A DNA stretch of 64,000 bases from Botryotinia globosa (taxonomy: Eukaryota > Ascomycota > Leotiomycetes > Helotiales > Sclerotiniaceae), in contig RCSZ01000001.1 of NCBI GenBank assembly GCA_014898425.1, forward strand, positions 2,976,001-3,040,000, written 5' to 3'. Shown here piece by piece: positions 11,730 to 23,755 of the stretch (position 1 is its first letter; every line of letters starts with the position of its first letter). The notes under the pieces are model-generated. The model saw only the letters and a list, made by a program, of their open reading frames with translations. It was not told where the DNA came from and did no database searches. The translations under genes and the position numbers were made by a program.

Positions 11730-13271
11730 CTACCTCTTCTTGAGATTCTTCATAATAAGATTATGCAATCCCTTCTTCTTCTTTTCCCCACCCCCATCAT
11801 CCTTCTTCACCTCCTCTGGCTTCACCTCCTCTTCTTTCTCCTCCACACTCTCCACAACTGGTACTGGCTGCTCTGTAGCTTTCTCCCTATAGACATCCTT
11901 CAACACCGGTTTTCCCTTCAATCCGTCAATATTCGCCGAGTCTTCCCACGCTAAATTAACCACCGTTGGACCTTGAATTCCCAAATGTTTGATCAAGAAT
12001 TTACTCTCTTCATTGGGTATTATTTCTCTTCCTTTGTTGCCCTGATAGATCAATTTGAACGGTTCATTTTCATGAATGATTAATCCGCGCACATATTCAT
12101 AAAGCCATTTTCCGTGAGACTCATTAGTGATGGATTTACTGACAGCCATTTGATCTGGGAATCGAATACGAAGAGGGATTTCTTTGATTTTGGATAGGCG
12201 ATCTTGACGGGAAGTTTCAAGCGCAAGTTCCTCATCGTAGGAAAGAAGTTTCGTGTTTTGAGAACTATTTTGAAGACGAGATAGCACGGATTTGGCGTGG
12301 TGGATGGTAGGAATGTAATCGGCGTCGTTATGGGGGGCAAGGGCTGCGCGGGGGGTGGAGTTGTTAGGAGCGGAGAAGACAACTACGGGAAGGCCGTCGG
12401 GGCCAAGAATTTGAGGGGAGGTTGAGGGGTCGGTCGAGGAGGGCGGAGGTGGATTGGAAGGTGTAGTGTTTGTGGTTGTGCCGGCGGGTGTGGGTGTTGA
12501 ATAGGGAGTTGTATCTGAAGGGTCAGAATCCTCCATAATTGTGTCTTCATTTTGTGGTTCTGATTCAAAAGAAGGGAGATGGGTAACGGTATCAGTTACA
12601 GCTTCAGTCTTCTGCGGCGTTTCGGAAGAGACTTCGGATTCTTGCTCTTCCTCCTTGAAATACTCTCCAATATCCTTCATAGCTTCCTCAATGGGTTGAT
12701 CCGTCTGTCGAAATGTAAGTCTCAGCAATCCCGTCCCCTTATTTAATCCCAAATTCGCAAGCGTCTTTTGTAAATCTCCAAATGTAGCCATTTCTCTTCC
12801 CATCACATTCAACACCGGCATCTCATACACCATGCGACCAGCTCCCGAAGCACCATTTTGTAGTTGCGCTACTCCTCTTCCCGTGAAATTCAAATTCGCA
12901 ACTCCGTTGCTCGACTCGAATTTGCGGAGAACAAGCCACAACGTTGTATTACTAGGAAAAGTATCTTTCAATCTCCCACCCGGAGCCGCAGATGCGAGAT
13001 CTTGTGGTAATTGGAGCGCAATGGAAACTGGAGCGGGTGATCTGGAAGCTTCGACCAGGGTGAGTTTTGCGCCGGTGGTGAGACCAGTTTGACGATATGT
13101 TTGGGATAAATCGATGGGCTTGTCGTTACTCTTCTTGAGATCGTAGTTGGTATTTTTCTTTCCAAGCTTCTTGCAGGCTTCCGAGACAACTTCACTCATG
13201 AAAGTTCCGGGAGTGACTTTTATGGTTGCTCTGTTGAAACCCTTATCGATGACTACCACGTTGGAAGCCAT
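11730..13271 (-). CDS. UBX-domain protein of the TUG/ASPSCR1-Ubx4 type (513 aa)
   Basis: Likely cofactor of the AAA ATPase Cdc48/p97. It is an intronless frame with an ATG at 13271. Residues about 1-75 form a TUG-type ubiquitin-like domain (start MASNVVVIDKGF, later NYDLKKSNDKPIDLSQTYRQ), which is the hallmark of ASPSCR1/TUG and yeast Ubx4. Residues about 85-190 contain a second ubiquitin-like region (LWLVLRKFES onwards). A Thr/Pro/Ser-rich disordered linker (about 210-300) follows, then a UBX-like domain at roughly 370-450 (PLRIRFPDQMAVSKSI; EPFKLIYQGNKGREI). The C-terminus is a Lys/Glu-rich tail ending in KNLKKR. Family assignment is strong; the exact cellular role (Cdc48 hexamer remodelling, ERAD or membrane traffic) is inferred. 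Confidence 0.85.
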   Translation of the reverse strand: MASNVVVIDKGFNRATIKVTPGTFMSEVVSEACKKLGKKNTNYDLKKSNDKPIDLSQTYRQTGLTTGAKLTLVEASRSPAPVSIALQLPQDLASAAPGGRLKDTFPSNTTLWLVLRKFESSNGVANLNFTGRGVAQLQNGASGAGRMVYEMPVLNVMGREMATFGDLQKTLANLGLNKGTGLLRLTFRQTDQPIEEAMKDIGEYFKEEEQESEVSSETPQKTEAVTDTVTHLPSFESEPQNEDTIMEDSDPSDTTPYSTPTPAGTTTNTTPSNPPPPSSTDPSTSPQILGPDGLPVVVFSAPNNSTPRAALAPHNDADYIPTIHHAKSVLSRLQNSSQNTKLLSYDEELALETSRQDRLSKIKEIPLRIRFPDQMAVSKSITNESHGKWLYEYVRGLIIHENEPFKLIYQGNKGREIIPNEESKFLIKHLGIQGPTVVNLAWEDSANIDGLKGKPVLKDVYREKATEQPVPVVESVEEKEEEVKPEEVKKDDGGGEKKKKGLHNLIMKNLKKR

Positions 13272-13965
13272 ACCTAGGAATTGGTGATTAATGCAGTGGA
13301 TGGTAAAAACTATAGAATGGTTCGACTATGAGACTTTGGGAGTGATCGCTATCGACTTCAAGGAAATAGAAATATTCAAGGTCGAAGTTGTTATGTTGTA
13401 TTCGGAGGGTCCTTCTCTAAAGTTCTGTAATATTTGTAAGGGACTAAGGGTGTTGGAGGTTTGTGGCGGGGTGTTAACAAGCTCGTAGTCAATCAACCTT
13501 GTATAGTACGGCGGAAGTCAAACCAAGTAAGGTGGTAGGTAAGTTAATCTATATTGAAAAATGAAGAAACAAGTCCAAGAATATAATTTGCTTCGAATTT
13601 ACTCCTTCAAGTAAAGAGTATCTAGTATTACATAAATTCCAATCCCAAGTTCCTTCCTTTTATATAATAAGTGTAAAATGATTTCATAAGTACTACCTAG
13701 GTAGCTAGCTGATGGTACCTATCGTATATCTCATAATCGTTGCCTTGTTGGCCCAAGCGTCAGCTTGAGAGCTCAACATCGACGCGCCAGCCGTGTCTAC
13801 CTTGTCCATATCTCTCTCTTACAACCTCGATATTACAACCCCCAGACCACTTCAACTTGAATCACCAAACCCTTTATCTGCGAATCTCTTAACAAAAAAG
13901 AGTACAAGTGCCGTTCTCTGATTTACCCAGTTCTTGATACCCTGAATTCGTACACTTCATTCACA
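13272..13965. other. Divergent promoter region, UBX gene and PUP3
   Basis: About 690 bp between two start codons on opposite strands. It must contain both promoters. I see no clear TATA box or named motif. Confidence 0.5.
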
Positions 13966-14884
13966 ATGGTAAGCTTGCCTTAACTACATAAAACCATACA
14001 TATCTTAAACATGTTATCTACGCTATGAATAACCAGCTAACACCTACATCTAGAGCTCTCCATTCTCCATCAGTATGCTGCCCTCTATGCTACAATGCCC
14101 CAACCCCAAATCACAAATACTAACCATTCCCCTCAGATGGTGGTGCCTGCGTAGCCATGGTCGGTAAAGACTGTGTCGCCATAGCCTGCGATCTCCGTCT
14201 CGGTCTCCAAGCCCTAACCGTATCCAACAACTTTCCCAAAATCTTCTCCTACGGTCCCTCCGTCTATCTCGGTCTTACCGGTCTTGCCACAGATGTGTCC
14301 ACCGTCTCGGATCTCTTCCGCTACAAAGTAAACATGTATCGACTCCGCGAAGAGCGCAATATATCTCCCACCACCATGGCAAATCTCGTCTCGAGTTCGC
14401 TGTATGAACGTCGTTTTGGTCCGTTTTTCGTTAGTCCTGTGGTTGCGGGATTGGATCAGAAGACTGGGAAGCCATTCATTTGTGGGTTTGATAGTATTGG
14501 TTGTATTGATTTCGCAAAGGATTTCATTGTTAGTGGAACTGCAAGTGATCAATTGTTTGGTACTTGTGAAGGACTGTGGGAACCAGATTTGGTGAGTTCA
14601 ATTTCCTGGTTACTTTTTTTCTTGAAATGATTGCGGGATCGACTCCAGGAACGGCTCTATGCGAATTATCTTTTCGGGAATAGAAGCAGTTTTTTCACAT
14701 ATATCACATGAAATGCTAACGGCTCAATTCTCCAATGCAGGGACCAGAAGATCTCTTCGAGACAATATCACAAGCACTCTTGAACGCAGTCGACAGAGAT
14801 GCCTTGTCAGGTTGGGGTGCTCATGTTTATATTATTGAGAAGGACAAGGTTACCAAGAGGTTATTGAAGGGCAGACAAGATTAA
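13966..14884 (+). CDS. PUP3: 20S proteasome subunit beta type-3 (206 aa)
   Basis: Subunit beta3 of the 20S core particle, which is catalytically inactive. Exons are 13966-13968, 14054-14072, 14137-14591 and 14741-14884, giving 207 codons. Exon 1 is only the ATG: the donor GTAAGC begins at the next base. Exon 2 is 19 nt. The spliced N-terminus reads MSSPFSINGGACVAM, matching the beta3 start around SYNGGAV. Other family segments are [48 protein letters not shown] and [17 protein letters not shown]. No threonine nucleophile or cleaved propeptide is present, as expected for beta3. The introns have good branch points (CTAAC). Ecm29, a proteasome adaptor, is encoded about 11 kb away, probably by chance. 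Confidence 0.95.
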
Positions 14885-15466
14885 ATGGTGTTGAGTTATA
14901 ACGAAGCCGTAATTGCGATGGAGGGCGTAGTTGTAATCTTGATGGTATACGAACCCGTGTCCCTGGCAGAAAACGATGCATACGACGGTATGAAGACAAT
15001 GCTCAGGGATTCTCACAAGAAGCAGTGAAAGATGCCTTCTTGTGTGCAGATAGCAAGCACGCAAGATAGGAAATATTTGTAGTATTAGATCTATCTAGCG
15101 AACAGCCAAGGCATTAAGGGTTTGATAGATACAAAACGAGCATAAATGACACATCTACGTAGCCATTTGCACTACGATTTCACTGCGGCGTCTTTAGGAA
15201 TGAACTCTGTAAAATGTAGATACCTTTCCGAAGATATTCAAGAAGTAAAACAGGTGCTAAATCAATCATGCATGTGTAATTTTATATTCTTGATTCAAGT
15301 TCAATACCCCTTCCTTTGCGTGAGTGGTATCGTGCATGTATGTTAATCTAATATTTACCAAAATCTAATAATTTGCATCTCCACCGTTTTCTGTCCAGCC
15401 ATTCCAAACAGCTGTTTTGATTCCCATCCAATTGCTCGTTCTTCAAGCCAATCCATGGAAACCAGT
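14885..15466. other. Convergent 3' region between PUP3 and the Ca2+-ATPase gene
   Basis: 3' UTR sequence of two converging genes; no gene is supported. Confidence 0.6.
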
Positions 15467-18400
15467 CTATTCTTTCTTTGGTCTTTCTTGAATTGCTGAT
15501 TTTTGCATGAAAAATTGTCTTTCTAAGAATTTGAGGCCTTCATCAATGATACTAATAATTAAAAACGTTAGCAAGTAAGATCATACATGTATAAAATCAG
15601 ATATCATAAGATGCCAAGAAGGAAAAACTTACATAACAGGAGCACTAATGATAAGAACCGCCTGCCACTCGTTCCAGTTCAATGGGAGAATTGAGAAGAG
15701 AGTTTGTAGGATAGGTGTATAGAGGAGTGCAAAGTGTAAAGCCATGGATAAGGCAATCGCGTAGACCAGCATCATGTTCTCCCAGAGAGGAAGGGTAAGA
15801 AGAGATTCACTAGAAGAGAGAGCGTTGACAGCGTTGAACATTTCGATGACGACAAGGATCGAGAGGGAGACCGTGGATGCAGATTTGGCCATGTCGTTTG
15901 AAAACATTTGGCAGCCAATGTCCGAAAATTGAGCCGAACATTTGTGGAAGTGAGATAATTGCCAGAAAGTAATTTGTGGTCCTTCAGAGTTGTACATGAA
16001 CCACCATGCATAACCAGCTACAGTAGCAAGACCGACATAGACACCAATGACCATGTAACGGAAGAAGAGCCAGCCACCAATCAATGCTTCATCACGCTTT
16101 CTTGGCTGTCTCTTCATGATATCATGATCAGGAGGGTTGAATGATAAAGCTGTAGCTGGTAGACCATCGGTAACAAGGTTGACCCACAAAAGTTGAACAG
16201 GAATTAAAGCCTCTGGCATACCCACTGCTGCTGTCAAGAAGATAGAAACAACCTCGCCAATGTTGGAGGAGATGAGATAACGGATGAATTGTTGAGTGTT
16301 GTTATAGATAGATCGACCTTCTTCAATGGCAACCTCAATCGTGGCAAAGTTATTATCGGCAAGGACCATATCGGAAGCAAGTTTAGAGACATCAGTACCA
16401 GAACCCATAGCAACACCAATATCGGCTTTCTTGAGAGCAGGTGCATCATTGACACCGTCACCAGTCATAGCTACCACTTCACCAGCTGATTGTAGAAGAT
16501 CCACGAGCTTGGATTTGTGACTTGGTTCAACACGAGAAAACAACGAGGCAGTCTTAGCAGCAACCAGTTGTTCGCTTTCGCTAAGATTATCAAATTCTCG
16601 GCCAGTGTAACTTTTGCCCTTGAGATCCTCAAATTCTCCGAAAACGCCAATTTGTTTGCAGATTGCTTCAGCAGTGTTGCGATTATCACCAGTAATGACA
16701 ATGACTCGAATTCCGGCTTCCTTACATTTTCGGATGGATCCTGCTACCTCTGGGCGAGGGGGATCAAGCATGCCGACAAGACCAAGAAGAGTTAAGTTCT
16801 GCTCAAGTTGGGTGTATTCAGTAGTAGTAGTCGCCGACTTCAATAATGGATTGGATCCAACATCTTCCACGCTGGCGAGTGCGATAACACGTAAACCTCT
16901 ATTACCATATTCGACGACTTCTTTCAACAAAAGCTTCTCAAGTGTCTCTGTAAGTGGGACTCTCTTGCCATTGGATCCAATCAAAGTGTGAGTGCAACGA
17001 TTGATAACGTTTTCCGGGGCTCCTTTGACAAGCAATTTTTGTTGCTGGCCGTTTCCGACAAGAACAGACATGCTCTTTCTATCGCGAGAGAATTCATAAG
17101 TAGCGAGATGAGGAGTTCTCTTTTCATACCAAGAGCTTGCGTGGTGAAGAGAGTTACTTGCCGCAATGCCGGCTCTTGCTTGATTGTGAGCTCCGTCCAA
17201 GGTGCCAATTTTTTCTACCAAGACCCGTAGAGCGCCTTCAGTAGGTTCTCCAACGTTTGAATAAGTGTTAGACTTGGAATCAAACGCAAGTGCAGATTCG
17301 TTACAAAGAGCTGCTACTTCGGCCATTTGAAAGATGGTATTCGATTTTGTGGCTACATCTGTTACCACAGTGCCATTTGAAAGAATGTTACCATTGGGAG
17401 AGAAGGTAGTTCCTTCAACCTCCAACTCCTCAAGATCAGAACCCGCTTCATTGATATAGACAACCTTGTTGACACTCATTTGGTTTGTAGTCAAGGTACC
17501 AGTTTTGTCCGAACAGATCACGCTGCAGCTACCTAGAGTTTCTACTGAAGGCAAACTTCTAACAACGGCATTCTTGGCGGCCATTTTCCGGGTACCGAGG
17601 GCCAAACAGGTTGTAATGACAACCGCGAGACCTTCTGGAATAGCTGCAACACCGAGAGATACCGCAATCTTCAAGTAGTAAATCGCACCCTTGGCAAAAC
17701 TTCCATGAGAAGGATCACTGAAATGAGGAATATTGATAAGCCAGACAACAATACAGATAACTGAGATAACCTTTGCCAAAGTGTCTCCAAAATCGTTGAG
17801 TTTTTGCTTGAGTGGAGTTGGCTCCGAAATTTGTGCCGTAATACTTTCGTGGATATCACCAATGGCTGTAGAAGATCCAGTAAGAACGACAATTGCAGTT
17901 GCATGCCCAGTGACAACAGTGGTTCCAGAGAAAAGCATGTTGACTTGATCCTGCTTAACGGCCTTCAAATCCTTGACAGCCGCGGTACTTTTTCCAACAC
18001 TCTCACTCTCTCCTGTGAGAATGGCTTGATCGACCGAGAAACTGTTGCTCTGAATTGCGAGGACTCTGCAGTCTGCAGGAATCCTGTCTCCTACTGCGAT
18101 TGTGATGATATCTCCAGGAACCAACTCTTCGGCACGAACTCGAGTGACATGTCCATTTCGAATGACTTTGGCTTCATTTGCTGAGTATTCTTGAAGGGCC
18201 GCAATTGCTTTCTCCGCACTACTTTCCTGCGATACACCGACGACGGCGTTAAGAATTAAAATGGTAAGAATCTGTATTGATACATTAGCACCGCGAAAAA
18301 GTCAATCCTAGCGGAAGAGTCGAAGCATACCACTGCGGGGTCGACAAAAGCAGTCCATCCTCCTTCATCCTCGAAAAGAGCTAAAACGAAGGAAATGGCA

Positions 18401-18680
18401 GCGGAACCGAGTAAAATAATAACTAGTTGATCTTTGAATTGTTCGAGAATAAGTTCCCAAATGGGAGTTGGAGGCTCATCTGCGATAGCTGTTTTATGAT
18501 TAGCTAAAGCTCCAATTCAACCGGCGCAAATGATGCAGGAGAGAGGGATATTGCGTGCTTACCATTACGACCATGCTTCTCCCTTGATGCAGTAATTTGA
18601 GCATCTGTGAGACCTTGAGATTCGGATACGGAGAAATGATCCAAGACCTCAGAGGTCGATTGGAAATATGCACTGTCCAT
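15467..18680 (-). CDS. SERCA-type P-type Ca2+-ATPase (999 aa)
   Basis: ATP-driven pump moving Ca2+ into the ER or another endomembrane store. Exons (minus) are 18680-18563, 18488-18331, 18271-15633 and 15551-15467; introns are 74, 59 and 81 bp, and the total is exactly 1000 codons. Motifs by residue: cation N-terminal domain; TGES in the actuator domain (about 178-181); AAIPEGL with Glu305, the counterpart of SERCA Glu309; phosphorylation Asp347 in [31 protein letters not shown]; and the hinge motif [17 protein letters not shown]. About ten membrane helices fit the IIA subfamily. It is closer to SERCA (for example Neurospora NCA-1) than to the Golgi PMR1 type, by length and by the M4 sequence. 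The C-terminus ends RPKKE and has no calmodulin-binding extension. Confidence 0.95.
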
Positions 18681-19179
18681 GACTTTATGTTATGTTGAAG
18701 ACAACGTGGGGCAATATGTACGGAGTAGAGAGAGGAAGGATTGTAGCGATAATAGCCACTTTGTTCAAATTGATTGTCTCATCTAAATAGGAAGAATTAT
18801 GGACAGATCTCCTTTTTCTGAAAAATCAAAAGAAGCTGGAGTACGATGAACAAGAAAGAGAATTCTATGTAAACCTGGAACAAGATGATAAATCTTGAAG
18901 TTTCCCAAAAGAGATGGGATTAATTAATAATATCTGGGATTCTGGGTACCTAGTAAAAGTAGTATCTTTCTTGAACAAGTGTCCTTTCTAGGAATCTATC
19001 TTGATCATAAATCATGAATCATATATTGATTTGATTGGTTGAAATTCCAGATTTTTTTTATTTTTTTCTCTTTTCAGATTCCCTTTTATTATTAATTAGT
19101 AATAGAAGTCGCCTTGCCGCCTTTCATTGAAACGGGTATGACATTGCCGATCCGGATAGGCATGCGCATGTTTAGAGTT

Positions 19180-19206
19180 GAGTGTGATGAGTGTGATGAG
19201 TGTGAT
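19180..19206. repeat. Short tandem repeat (GAGTGTGAT)3
   Basis: Three perfect 9-bp copies in intergenic DNA upstream of the Ca2+-ATPase. Confidence 0.85.
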
Positions 19207-19552
19207 TGTGACTGTAATTATAACTGTAATCATTTGTGACTTGAGTGAAGTGAAGCTTGATTGTTGATACTGCTTGGTCTGTGCATTGATCTTTGGAAAG
19301 CAGTAGAAGCAACGGTAGAAGTGATTGAGTAATGAAGGTCTGCTTCTTGGAGATGGATACCTAGGTAACTGTCTCTCTATTCTTGATAGGTACGGACGGA
19401 TTGGATTTGATATTGATTCGGGATATTGATTTTGAATATTTGAATCGGACATTGCCTAAATACCTACCTATCCGTTCATCTATTTATGCATCATATCTTT
19501 CAATTGGACCCCGAATAATCAATCTTCTATATCTCCTTTTCACATTGTCTGC

Positions 19553-19591
19553 CTCCACGGCAGTGGCCCTCAGACAGCCAGCGGAGCGTCA
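19553..19591 (+). repeat. 39-bp GC-rich dispersed element, copy A
   Basis: It begins CTCCACGGCAGTGGC and ends CCAGCGGAGCGTCA; 34 of 39 positions match copy C at 58821. The central hairpin is weaker here because the G run is changed. The site is intergenic, between the Ca2+-ATPase and 14-3-3 genes. Confidence 0.75.
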
Positions 19592-20541
19592 CTTCATTCA
19601 TTGACATGGAATGAATTGTTAGTTATCACCACCCTCAGGAGGTGCATGGTAGTGAGTGATAGATGAAAGGCATGATGATACTTACAGGTTTCAATCTCAC
19701 AGACCTTTCAAAGCGTTCGTTTCACAGATACACCGGCACCGTATCTTCATCTGAAAGCAGAACCCGCCAGCCACGTAGTCTGGGTAGCTTTGATGATGCC
19801 GTTTGTTTGTCAAGAGCAGATTCAGCGTACTCCAGCTACCTCTGGTATCCGAATATTTATTCTCCGAAGAAACGATTGTATTCACCGATGGAACTGAGTC
19901 CAGGAGTAGCAAAGCATCAATCTCATGATTGATGTACTCCCTCCATCTCAACCTCATTCTTGATCAAGAGATATTCACAAGGATGAGCTGTCATGTTGGA
20001 ACGAAGAAGGAACAGATGAGCGAAGCGAGTGTACCGAAAATACCCAGGAAGCGATATAACTCGACAACCTCGATCCAACGGCATCTCTTGATTCTCTTCA
20101 CATGAAGCTTGGTTTATTAACATGCAGCCTCGTTTCTTTCGGACCCCCCTATTAACTGGGTTCTATGGAAATTTCACATTTCAATCCGTCCCAACTCCAT
20201 CAAAGACCGGTCTCCGATTGGTTATAATTTGTAGTAATCCTTGCCTACCACGAGGTACAGAGTAGGTAGACATGATTGTTCGTCACTCATTATTCTCTGA
20301 TGGGTCGGAAAAACATAGGTGCTGGGGAGCTGGGTCACTCACTGCTGGCATCTCTTCAGTCTTGACTCCCACCTTCGTCGCATGATCCATATGTAGTTTC
20401 AGGAAAGCCAGATACTAGGTATATACTTCCAACACTCCTGAAGCCCTCGGATCTCATAAGCGTTGGGATGAACTGCTTGATCTGACTGAAGGCAGGTTGG
20501 TATTTTGTCTTTCGTCTCTCGTCTGAAAGTTGGGATTGAAT

Positions 20542-20569
20542 GCATAGGCATAGGCATAGGCATAGGCAT
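20542..20569. repeat. Hexanucleotide microsatellite (GCATAG)n
   Basis: About 4.5 perfect copies, intergenic. Confidence 0.9.
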
Positions 20570-21283
20570 GCAATAGAATTAAACAAACAGGGGCTTTGTC
20601 GATCTCGATCAAATAGAACTTATAGAAGGCGAATAAGTTATAATATGATCTTGAACCAATATGTAGGAAATAGACTTGAGACACGAATCCTTGATAGCTC
20701 CCCATTATCAGATTACCGGAAGGTCTGCCTTCAATTCCTAGATTTTCTAGATTGCAACTTAACCCTGGAATTGGTGGTGACCCTTTTAACTAATGAGACA
20801 AATTATTGGTAAAGTGGTATTTGATAAAGACTAATCATCCTTTCTGACATTATACCTACTAGGGAGACAAGAACAATACTTCGCCGTGCGGATACTCCGA
20901 ACATTTCTTTGAAGTTGTTGTCGACTTTCCACTTGTCACAACTCACAAGGGAAACAATCCACCTCTGCGTGGGGCAGATATCCCATACCAAGTTACCAAC
21001 ACCCTTTAATGGATCCAGGGACTCGTGACTTTATTCACAGTTGAGGCCAGACCAAGCTTTATGTTTCTGAAGAATCTCTACGATTACTCCTTGGAATCTC
21101 TAGAATCTCGTAATGTTCGATATGCCTTTGCATGTGTGGTAGGTAGGATACGTACGATCCTTTCGCTGTTTGTCAAGGAGTGTGATTTAAGAGGGTTGCC
21201 ATACAACAAAAGTTGACTCATCCCTTCATCATTGTACATCAGCCTGCCAGATATCAAGTTTCCATGATCTTCTTTTGATAGGA

Positions 21284-21344
21284 TGTAGGTGTAGGTGTAG
21301 GTGTAGGTGTAGGTGTAGGTGTAGGTGTAGGTGTAGGTGTAGGT
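21284..21344. repeat. Hexanucleotide microsatellite (TGTAGG)n, about 10 copies
   Basis: A perfect run of the 6-mer TGTAGG, followed at 21350-21371 by a purine run of GAAGA units. The hexamer produces false repeating TYTYTY and LHLHLH frames on the minus strand. Confidence 0.95.
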
Positions 21345-21758
21345 AAGATAGAAGAGAAGAGAAGAGAAGATGGATAGGTAAGGTGAGGCCATATATTCTG
21401 TATTGGGTAGAAAAGATACCTACCGACCACAACTACCTACCTGGGTAATATCTATTGAACTGGTGAACCCCTCAGTTAATGAAGACCAATGAAATAATGA
21501 TTGATTATTGAGGTATTAGACTCTACTTATCAATCTGGTTATGGACGTTATTCCGTACACAGTATGATTGAGGGAGGTATATCACCATACCTAGGTATCT
21601 TTCATTATCTGTCATTCTAGAAGCATTCCAAAGACTTTCTTTCTTTGGCTCCTGTCCTGTCCCATGGGATCCTGTGTAATGTACTCCGTGATGTGATGTA
21701 AATCATTGACTTGTGAAGAAGATCCTTTATTTGATAGATCCACACTATGGTACTGCTA

Positions 21759-21885
21759 CCTCTTACCTCTTACCTCTTACCTCTTACCTTACTTCTTACT
21801 TCTTACTTCTTACTTCTTACTTCTGACCTCCTCCCTCCTCCCTCCTCCCTCCTCCCTCCTCCCTCCTCCCTCCTCCCTCCTCCCC
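21759..21885. repeat. Compound heptamer microsatellite
   Basis: Three consecutive pyrimidine-rich tracts: CTCTTAC units (about 21759-21788), TTCTTAC-like units (21789-21822), then CCTCCCT units (21827-21885). The shift between related heptamers suggests stepwise mutation of one ancestral repeat. All pyrimidines lie on the plus strand. Confidence 0.9.
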
Positions 21886-22434
21886 AGGCAGGTAGTTGAG
21901 TTGAGGGATTGCTTGGTGTCATTCAAAGTTGATAGAAATCCCTTGAACTTGGGTATTGTGCTCCATTTGTGACGCCATCACAATAATAATCATCATCCAA
22001 TAATCCAATACTGACTGGGACGTATTCACTCCCTCCAGTTTTAAATTACATGTAATTTCATTTCTTTTTCATTATTTTCCAAATGAATTGATTGATGGTT
22101 ACCGTATCTTACCATGGTGGAAAAAAAGCATTCATTCATTCACATCTATCCCAAGTCCCTTCCTCCTACCAACAACAATCAAATCATATAATTCTCGGTT
22201 ATTGAATCAATCAGAATTAGCGTCAGTTTCTCCATTATTACCTTCACACCAGATCCATGGATTGGATCTTCCTCGCACTTAATACCCAACTCTTGCACTT
22301 GCAAACTTCCCATCTTTCTCTAATAAACCACCAAGAAACCCAACCACAAAACCTTCTTTCCATCTAACCACTTCGACTCTTTCTCTACCTAATACTATTT
22401 ACAACAAAACAATACCCTTCAAACATCAGCAAAT

Positions 22435-23755
22435 ATGACTACTGAAGTAAGTTCAAATCCCTTTGCTTGCTACTGTGAATCTCATTCTCCATTTCACTTT
22501 TCCCTTGAATTCGTTTCCCCTCCATCGTTTGTCCATACTCCCGAATCTTACCCCCTCCCCCCCCCCAAACTGCCATCCAACAGCATGGTTACATTGTTGC
22601 CCTGTCTGTTTACTCTTTTCGAACTTGATGCTAATACTATGATAATTACAGCGTGAAAGGTATGATTCGATTTGTTTCCATGCGGCTCCCAAAAACCTCC
22701 TTTACTTGACGTACGTGGTACTAACGGCTACCTTACAGCAAGACTTTCCTTGCTAGGCTCTGCGAGCAGGCTGAACGTTACGATGAGATGGTTACATACA
22801 TGAAGGAGGTGGCCAAGGTATGCGACTCCCAAATTCATTTGTTTGCCGTTGCAGATTGCGGCGCGATAGACAAAATACTGATGACGCGTGATACAGTTGG
22901 GCGGGGAACTCACCGTTGACGAGCGTAACCTCTTATCTGTCGCCTACAAGAACGTTGTCGGCACCAGACGTGCTTCCTGGCGCATCATCTCCTCGATCGA
23001 ACAGAAAGAGGAGTCCAAGGGCACCGATAAGCACGTTTCCACCATCCGTGATTACCGTCAAAAGATCGAGACCGAGTTGGAGAAGGTCTGCCAAGATGTC
23101 CTCGACGTCTTGGATGAGTCCTTGATCCCAAAAGCTGAGTCTGGAGAGTCCAAGGTCTTCTACCACAAGATGTAAGTCTTATCGCTTCACATTTCTTTGC
23201 GCTGGATTCCACGGCCTCCTGAGTTTTTGGCTAATAATTGGTACAGGAAGGGAGACTACCACCGTTATTTGGCCGAGTTTGCCTCTGGCGATAAGCGCAA
23301 GGTTGCTGCTACTGCGGCTCACGAGGCTTACAAGGTATACATTATCCCAACTCTCTTCATTGAATGACATGATCTAATCACATAAATAGAACGCTACCGA
23401 TGTCGCACAAACAGAGTTGACCCCAACCCACCCAATCCGTCTCGGTTTGGCTCTTAACTTCTCTGTATTCTACTACGAGATCTTGAACTCCCCAGACCGT
23501 GCATGCCATCTTGCCAAGCAAGCTTTCGATGATGCTATCGCCGAGCTTGATTCGCTTTCCGAGGAGTCTTACCGCGACAGCACTCTTATCATGCAACTTC
23601 TCAGAGATAATTTAACCCTCTGGACTTCATCCGACAACGGTGACCCTGAGGCTGCCGCTGCTGGTGATGCACCAAAGGAGGCTGAGAAGGCAGTCGAGCC
23701 AGAGACCAAGGCAGATGAGCCAGCTACCGAGGCCGCCCCTGCACCTGAATCTTAG
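22435..23755 (+). CDS. BMH1: 14-3-3 protein (275 aa)
   Basis: Dimeric phosphoserine/phosphothreonine-binding adaptor. Six exons: 22435-22446 (12 nt, MTTE), 22652-22659 (8 nt), 22739-22817, 22897-23171, 23247-23334 and 23390-23755, giving 276 codons. The spliced start reads [20 protein letters not shown], a standard 14-3-3 N-terminus. Family signatures: [20 protein letters not shown] (signature 1), the phosphate-binding Lys and Arg in [10 protein letters not shown], and a signature-2-like region around [20 protein letters not shown] with [13 protein letters not shown]. The last 35 residues are a Glu/Ala/Pro-rich tail typical of fungal 14-3-3s. The 8-nt exon 2 is required for an open frame. The symbol follows yeast BMH1/2; which paralogue cannot be told. 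Confidence 0.96.

Larger units (their letters stand above)
18681..22434. other. 3.75-kb intergenic region rich in simple repeats
   Basis: Divergent upstream regions of the Ca2+-ATPase (minus) and the 14-3-3 gene (plus). It carries the microsatellites and element copy A listed separately. I see no gene; the longer open frames here are products of simple repeats. Confidence 0.6.

Noticed and set aside
21084..21432. Minus-strand frames with long TYTYTY and LHLHLH runs
   Set aside because: Direct translations of the (TGTAGG)n microsatellite; no ATG context or conserved sequence.
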